Shown piece after piece: positions 57,481 through 64,000 of a DNA stretch of 64,000 nt. Below the pieces are notes generated by a model. The model ran no database searches. It was not told where the DNA came from and saw only the letters and a program-made list of their open reading frames with translations. The stretch comes from Siphonodentalium dalli. Its lineage: Eukaryota > Mollusca > Scaphopoda > Gadilida > Siphonodentaliidae. Location of the stretch: contig CP136063.1 in the NCBI GenBank assembly GCA_032622095.1, positions 278,805,426 through 278,869,425 on the forward strand, in the 5' to 3' direction. Position numbers and translations under genes: made by a program. Position 1 is the stretch's first letter, and every line of letters begins with the position of its first letter.

Positions 57481-58433
57481 AAGATCATATATTATATACC
57501 CATGATTTTAATTATAGTATATAAAATATATTGGTTTCGCGAATGACCAACTCAGAATTCCGTTAAAATAAGAATAACAACCAGCACCTAATTAACGAAC
57601 CGGCGGCCGACTCGGCCGTCTCCGACCACAACCATCAGAGGGCTGCAGAACGAAAAATATCTATAAAAGATGAAATATAAGACTTACAAATTATCTTTTA
57701 AATTTCTTTTATTGGTAATTGACATAGCTTGTCACAAACCAAAAATCAACATTATTGACATAATAATGTACAGGACAATAAACGAAATTGAAATTCCCAA
57801 TTACACCAGTTACCGGACTCGGCCTCCTGGACGCGCAGTTCGACTTTCAAATAAACCGGAAAAAACAATTTTCTATATATAAAAGCCCCATCGGACTACA
57901 TCTTTCTAATATTCATCGAACAGTATACACGCGGGGTGCAAATGAGGCTTGTCTTGGGAATTGATGGTGCAAATTCAAGGAAGCAGACACCCTGAATTAT
58001 TTGTGCTCTATATCAAGTCAATCATATATCCACCCTATACATATATATTTGGAAATTGGAGAATTATTTGTTCATATATCCAGTGTCCCACCGATATCTT
58101 TGATATTGCAGATAGAATAATATAACATTAAACCTTGCTAACTATAACATGGATGATTCCGAAGTTTGTTGAATTAGTCTTCGGCAGATTGAATATTGAT
58201 TAACTGCTAAGGATCGGCCCTCAAAGCAATACTCATGCTGTGAATTAACGGTGGCATATTGCTCATGAAGATGTGTGCTTGTATAACTGGCAATCTGGTA
58301 AGTGTATGTCTCCCTGCGACCTCAGTAGTGAGGACCCCAAAACTATATGAAAACAACAAAACCTGGTGACCACACATCAACATGTAAAATAAATGATGCC
58401 ACAACAAAACCTGGTTCGGCGAGAAATTCATCC
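57481..58433. other. No gene recognised
   Basis: About 950 bp; a 70-codon frame at 57670-57882 and a 74-codon minus-strand frame at 58207-58431 resemble nothing known. The stretch 56622-57063 before the dispersed repeat is likewise empty. Confidence 0.45.
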
Positions 58434-58437
58434 TTAA

Positions 58438-58671
58438 CCCTTTGAGTGCCAGGGGCCGATCTCATCGGCCCTAAACCTACAAAATAAGTCTGTTAAAGAA
58501 TATAAGAATAAATTGTAAAAAATTGTAAAAAAAAAAAAAAAAAAAAAATTGTTAGGCCAATGCATTCTCTTATATATGCGAGGCGACATATGGTCGACTC
58601 GCATATATAAGAGAATGCATTGGCACAGGGTATATGGGTTGATACAAAAATCGGACCTGGCACTCAAAGGG
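58438..58671 (+). mobile_element. piggyBac-like MITE family P2, short form
   Basis: 234 bp between TTAA (58434-58437) and TTAA (58672-58675). Ends CCCTTTGAGTGCCAGG and CCTGGCACTCAAAGGG, a perfect 16 bp inverted repeat. One hairpin (58556-58624) follows a 20 bp A run. It lacks about 280 bp of the interior found at 9130-9643. Confidence 0.9.
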
Positions 58672-58801
58672 TTAATACCTTTTCTGATGGAAGAAACCTA
58701 TATTCTGACAGACATTATATTGGTCTAGTGTTTTCTTCGACCCAGAGTTAGGCATGGGTGATCAGCTTTATTGTAGACAGCCGGACATCGGATGGAACAA
58801 A

Positions 58802-59032
58802 GGTCTGTCTCAACAGAACCATACAGATATGGATATAATTGGAACCGGCTCATTGACCACATTGTGATGGTTACAGTTATACCCTGTGCTAATGCATTCT
58901 CTTATATATGCGAGTCGACCATAGGTCGCCTCGCATATATAAGAGAATGCATTGGCCTAACAATTTGTTTTTGTTTTTACAATTTTTTACAATTTTAATA
59001 ATTTATTCTTATATTCTTTAACAGACTTATTT
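58802..59032 (+). mobile_element. Chimeric MITE fragment (P1 outside, P2 inside)
   Basis: Left of the hairpin (58888-58956) the sequence is P1 (GGTCTGTCTCAACAGAACCA, GGAACCGGCTCATTGACCAC). Right of it is P2 (TTTTAATAATTTATTCTTAT, CTTTAACAGACTTATTT). Both outer ends are missing; the satellite starts where P2 would continue with TGTAGG. Confidence 0.75.
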
Positions 59033-62000
59033 ACTATACACAGATGAGTCAAACTCAATCCAATATACTATACACAGACGAGTCAAACTCAATCCAATAT
59101 ACTATACACAGACGAGTCAAACTCAATCCAATATACTATACACAGACGAGTCAAACTCAATCCAATATACTATACACAGACGAGTCAAACTCAATCCAAC
59201 ATACTATACACAGACGAGTCAAACTCAATCCAACATACTATACACAGACGAGTCAAACTCAATACAATATACTATACACAGACGACTCAAACTCAATACA
59301 ACATACTATACACAGACGAGTCAAACTCAATACAACATACTATACACAGACGACTCAAACTCAATACAATATACTATACACAGACGAGTCAAACTCAATA
59401 CAATATACTATACACAGACGAGTCAAACTCAATACAATATACTATACACAGACGAGTCAAACTCAATACAATATACTATACACAGACGAGTCAAACTCAA
59501 TACAATATACTATACACAGACGAGTCAAACTCAATCCAATATACTATACATAGACGAGTCAAACTCAATACAATATACTATACACAGACGAGTCAAACTC
59601 AATACAATATACTATACACAGACGAGTCAAACTCAATACAATATACTATACACAGACGAGTCAAACTCAATCCAACATACTATACACATACGAGTCAAAC
59701 TCAATCCAACATACTATACACAGACGAGTCAAACTCAATACAATATACTATACACAGACGACTCAAACTCAATACAACATACTATACACAGACGAGTCAA
59801 ACTCAATACAACATACTATACACAGACGAGTCAAACTCAATACAATATACTATACACAGACGAGTCAAACTCAATCCAACATACTATACACATACGAGTC
59901 AAACTCAATCCAACATACTATACACAGACGAGTCAAACTCAATACAATATACTATACACAGACGAGTCAAACTCAATCCAACATACTATACACAGACGAG
60001 TCAAACTCAATCCAACATACTATACACAGACGAGTCAAACTCAATCCAATATACTATACACAGACGAGTCAAACTCAATACAATATACTATACACAGACG
60101 AGTCAAACTCAATCCAATATACTATACACAGACGAGTCAAACTCAATACAATATACTATACACAGACGAGTCAAACTCAATACAATATACTATACACAGA
60201 CGAGTCAAACTCAATACAATATACTATACACAGACGACTCAAACTCAATCCAACATACTATACACATACGAGTCAAACTCAATCCAAAATACTATACACA
60301 GACGAGTCAAACTCAATACAATATACTATACACAGACGAGTCAAACTCAATCCAACATACTATACACAGACGAGTCAAACTCAATCCAACATACTATACA
60401 CAGACGAGTCAAACTCAATACAATATACTATACACAGACGAGTCAAACTCAATACAATATACTATACACAGACGAGTCAAACTCAATCCAATATACTATA
60501 CACAGACGACTCAAACTCAATCCAACATACTATACACATACGAGTCAAACTCAATCCAACATACTATACACAGACGAGTCAAACTCAATCCAACATACTA
60601 TACACAGACGAGTCAAACTCAATCCAACATACTATACACAGACGAGTCAAACTCAATCCAACATACTATACACAGACGAGTCAAACTCAATCCAATATAC
60701 TATACACAGACGAGTCAAACTCAATCCAACATACTATACACAGACGAGTCAAACTCAATCCAACATACTATATACAGACGAGTCAAACTCAATCCAACAT
60801 ACTATACACAGACGAGTCAAACTCAATCCAATATACTATACACAGACGAGTCAAACTCAATACAATATACTATACACAGACGAGTCAAACTCAATCCAAT
60901 ATACTATACACAGACGAGTCAAACTCAATCCAACATACTATACACAGACGAGTCAAACTCAATACAATATACTATACACAGACGAGTCAAACTCAATACA
61001 ATATACTATACACAGACGAGTCAAACTCAATCCAACATACTATACACAGACGAGTCAAACTCAATACAACATACTATACACAGACGAGTCAAACTCAATC
61101 CAATATACTATACACAGACGAGTCAAACTCAATCCAACATACTATACACAGACGAGTCAAACTCAATCCAATATACTATACACAGACGAGTCAAACTCAA
61201 TCCAATATACTATACACAGACGAGTCAAACTCAATCCAATATACTATACACAGTCGAGTCAAACTCAATCCAACATACTATACACAGACGAGTCAAACTC
61301 AATACAATATACTATACACAGACGAGTCAAACTCAATACAATATACTATACACAGACGAGTCAAACTCAATCCAATATACTATACACAGTCGAGTCAAAC
61401 TCAATCCAATATACTATACACAGACGAGTCAAACTCAATCCAACATACTATACACAGACGAGTCAAACTCAATCCAACATACTATACACAGACGAGTCAA
61501 ACTCAATCCAATATACTATACACAGACGAGTCAAACTCAATCCAACATACTATACACAGACGAGTCAAACTCAATCCAATATACTATACACAGACGGGTC
61601 AAACTCAATCCAACATACTATACACAGACGAGTCAAACTCAATACAATATACTATACACAGACGAGTCAAACTCAATACAATATACTATACACATACGAG
61701 TCAAACTCAATCCAATATACTATACACAGACGAGTCAAACTCAATCCAACATACTATACACAGACGAGTCAAACTCAATCCAATATACTATACACAGACG
61801 AGTCAAACTCAATCCAATATACTATACACAGGCGAGTCAAACTCAATCCAACATACTATACACAGACGAGTCAAACTCAATCCAATATACTATACACAGA
61901 CGAGTCAAACTCAATCCAATATACTATACACAGACGAGTCAAACTCAATCCAATATACTATACACAGACGAGTCAAACTCAATACAATATACTATACACA

Positions 62001-64000
62001 GACGAGTCAAACTCAATCCAATATACTATACACAGGCGAGTCAAACTCAATCCAATATACTATACACAGACGAGTCAAATTCAATCCAACATACTATACA
62101 CAGACGAGTCAAACTCAATCCAATATACTATACACAGACGAGTCAAACTCAATCCAATATACTATACACAGACGAGTCAAACTCAATCCAATATACTATA
62201 CACAGACGAGTCAAACTCAATCCAATATACTATACACAGACGAGTCAAACTCAATCCAACATACTATACACAGACGAGTCAAACTCAATCCAACATACTA
62301 TACACAGACGAGTCAAACTCAATCCAACATACTATACACAGACGGGTCAAACTCAATCTAATATACTATACACAGACGAGTCAAACTCAATCCAACATAC
62401 TATACACAGACGAGTCAAACTCAATCCAACATACTATACACAGACGAGTCAAACTCAATCCAATATACTATACACAGACGAGTCAATCTCAATCCAACAT
62501 ACTATACACAGACGAGTCAAACTCAATACAATATACTATACACAGACGAGTCAAACTCAATCCAATATACTATACACAGACGAGTCAAACTCAATCCAAT
62601 ATACTATACACAGACGAGTCAAACTCAATACAATATACTATACACAGACGAGTCAAACTCAATCCAATATACTATACACAGGCGAGTCAAACTCAATCCA
62701 ATATACTATACACAGACGAGTCAAATTCAATCCAACATACTATACACAGACGAGTCAAACTCAATCCAATATACTATACACAGACGAGTCAAACTCAATC
62801 CAACATACTATACACAGACGAGTCAAACTCAATCCAATATACTATACACAGACGAGTCAAACTCAATCCAACATACTATACACAGACGAGTCAAACTCAA
62901 TACAATATACTATACACTGACGAGTCAAACTCAATACAATATACTATACACAGACGAGTCAAACTCAATACAATATACTATACACAGACGAGTCAAACTC
63001 AATACAATATACTATACACAGACGAGTCAAACTCAATACAATATACTATACACAGACGAGTCAAACTCAATCCAATATACTATACACAGACGAGTCAAAC
63101 TCAATCCAATATACTATACACAGACGAGTCAAACTCAATCCAATATACTATACACAGACGAGTCAAACTCAATCCAATATACTATACACAGCCGAGTCAA
63201 ACTCAATCCAACATACTATACACAGACGAGTCAAACTCAATCCAATATACTATACACAGACGAGTCAAACTCAATCCAACATACTATACACAGACGAGTC
63301 AAACTCAATCCAATATACTATACACAGACGAGTCAAACTCAATACAATATACTATACACAGACGAGTCAAACTCAATCCAATATACTATACACAGACGAC
63401 TCAAACTCAATCCAACATACTATACACATACGAGTCAAACTCAATCCAACATACTATACACAGACGAGTCAAACTCAATCCAACATACTATACACAGACG
63501 AGTCAAACTCAATCCAACATACTATACACAGACGAGTCAAACTCAATCCAACATACTATACACAGACGAGTCAAACTCAATCCAATATACTATACACAGA
63601 CGAGTCAAACTCAATCCAACATACTATACACAGACGAGTCAAACTCAATCCAACATACTATATACAGACGAGTCAAACTCAATCCAACATACTATACACA
63701 GACGAGTCAAACTCAATCCAATATACTATACACAGACGAGTCAAACTCAATACAATATACTATACACAGACGAGTCAAACTCAATCCAATATACTATACA
63801 CAGACGAGTCAAACTCAATCCAACATACTATACACAGACGAGTCAAACTCAATACAATATACTATACACAGACGAGTCAAACTCAATACAATATACTATA
63901 CACAGACGAGTCAAACTCAATCCAACATACTATACACAGACGAGTCAAACTCAATACAACATACTATACACAGACGAGTCAAACTCAATCCAATATACTA
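59033..64000 (+). repeat. 34 bp satellite, at least 146 units
   Basis: Unit ACTATACACAGACGAGTC then AAACTCAATCCAATAT. Common variants are CAATMC and AAYAT at the end, with rarer GACGACTC, CATACGAG, AGGCGAG and TATATACAG. The phase is kept exactly: starts at 59033, 60019 and 63963 are all multiples of 34 apart, so no net insertion or deletion occurred. The array runs past the window end. Long open frames inside it arise because three units make 102 bases; they are not genes. Confidence 0.97.
63311..64000 (+). repeat. Higher-order duplication inside the satellite
   Basis: This block repeats about 60421-61110 at an offset of 2890 bp, which is 85 units. It includes the rare order GACGACTC, CATACGAG and, later, TATATACAG (60770 and 63660). 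A second, smaller block near 62560-62790 repeats 61914-62144 at 646 bp (19 units), marked by AGGCGAG followed by CAAATTCAATCC. Confidence 0.85.

Noticed and set aside
59044-59553. 169-codon open frame in the satellite
   Set aside because: It is a by-product of 34 bp units (three units give 102 bases). The same frame closes soon after through ordinary unit variants, and there is no start context or codon pattern of a gene.

Overview
The window looks like intergenic or heterochromatin-like DNA from an animal, most likely a marine invertebrate (a mollusc or another lophotrochozoan is my best guess, low confidence). The reasons are eukaryotic transposon families throughout, AT-rich DNA with decayed coding fragments, a metazoan-type Crypton recombinase, non-LTR retrotransposon remnants, a multi-copy invertebrate protein family with an HEEADTR motif, and interstitial CCCTAA-type repeats. 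I see no convincing single-copy host gene, no rRNA, no functional tRNA and no CRISPR. The only long intact reading frame is a 579-residue tyrosine recombinase at 27137-28876.

Layout. 1-14 kb: TIR elements and MITEs, including a hAT-like non-autonomous element (3534-5431) with another element nested in it, a Harbinger-like element (6483-7879), and piggyBac-like (TTAA) MITEs. 14.6-20.7 kb: a broken HEEADTR-family gene on the minus strand, split by a plus-strand non-LTR retrotransposon, next to an inverted partial copy of the same gene. 21.5-26.3 kb: an inverted repeat around a 1 kb tandem duplication, with MITE insertions. 26.76-30.45 kb: a full-length Crypton followed in tandem by an internally deleted copy, both bounded by the same 7 bp core. 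31-35 kb: a MITE, a 1.75 kb TIR element and a 56 bp minisatellite. 35.7-38.9 kb: a degenerate retrotransposon (ORF1 and endonuclease) carrying an inserted MITE filled with telomere-like repeats, then an N-terminal fragment of the HEEADTR family. 39-50 kb: dispersed repeats, a 32 bp array, mosaic duplications and a 55 bp minisatellite. 50-56 kb: old tandem duplications and a strand-switching 21 bp minisatellite. 56.2-59.0 kb: MITEs. 59033 to the end: a 34 bp satellite, about 146 units, still running at the window edge.

Two signals stand out. First, the hairpins at the right ends of both Crypton copies have the same geometry as two otherwise dissimilar hairpins at 1808-1953 and 43378-43560: paired TC/TC mismatches separated by 29 bp in each arm (one arm 28), followed by a CTCTATWTA-like end. 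This may be a structural end signal of a tyrosine-recombinase transposon group. Second, a near-perfect 69-nt hairpin occurs 13 times, always just inside the ends of MITEs, and is shared by families with different terminal repeats; one element (58802-59033) is a chimera of two families joined at the hairpin.

All assignments come from reading the sequence and from remembered family features; no database search was run. Coordinates of decayed repeat edges are approximate to about 10-20 bp.
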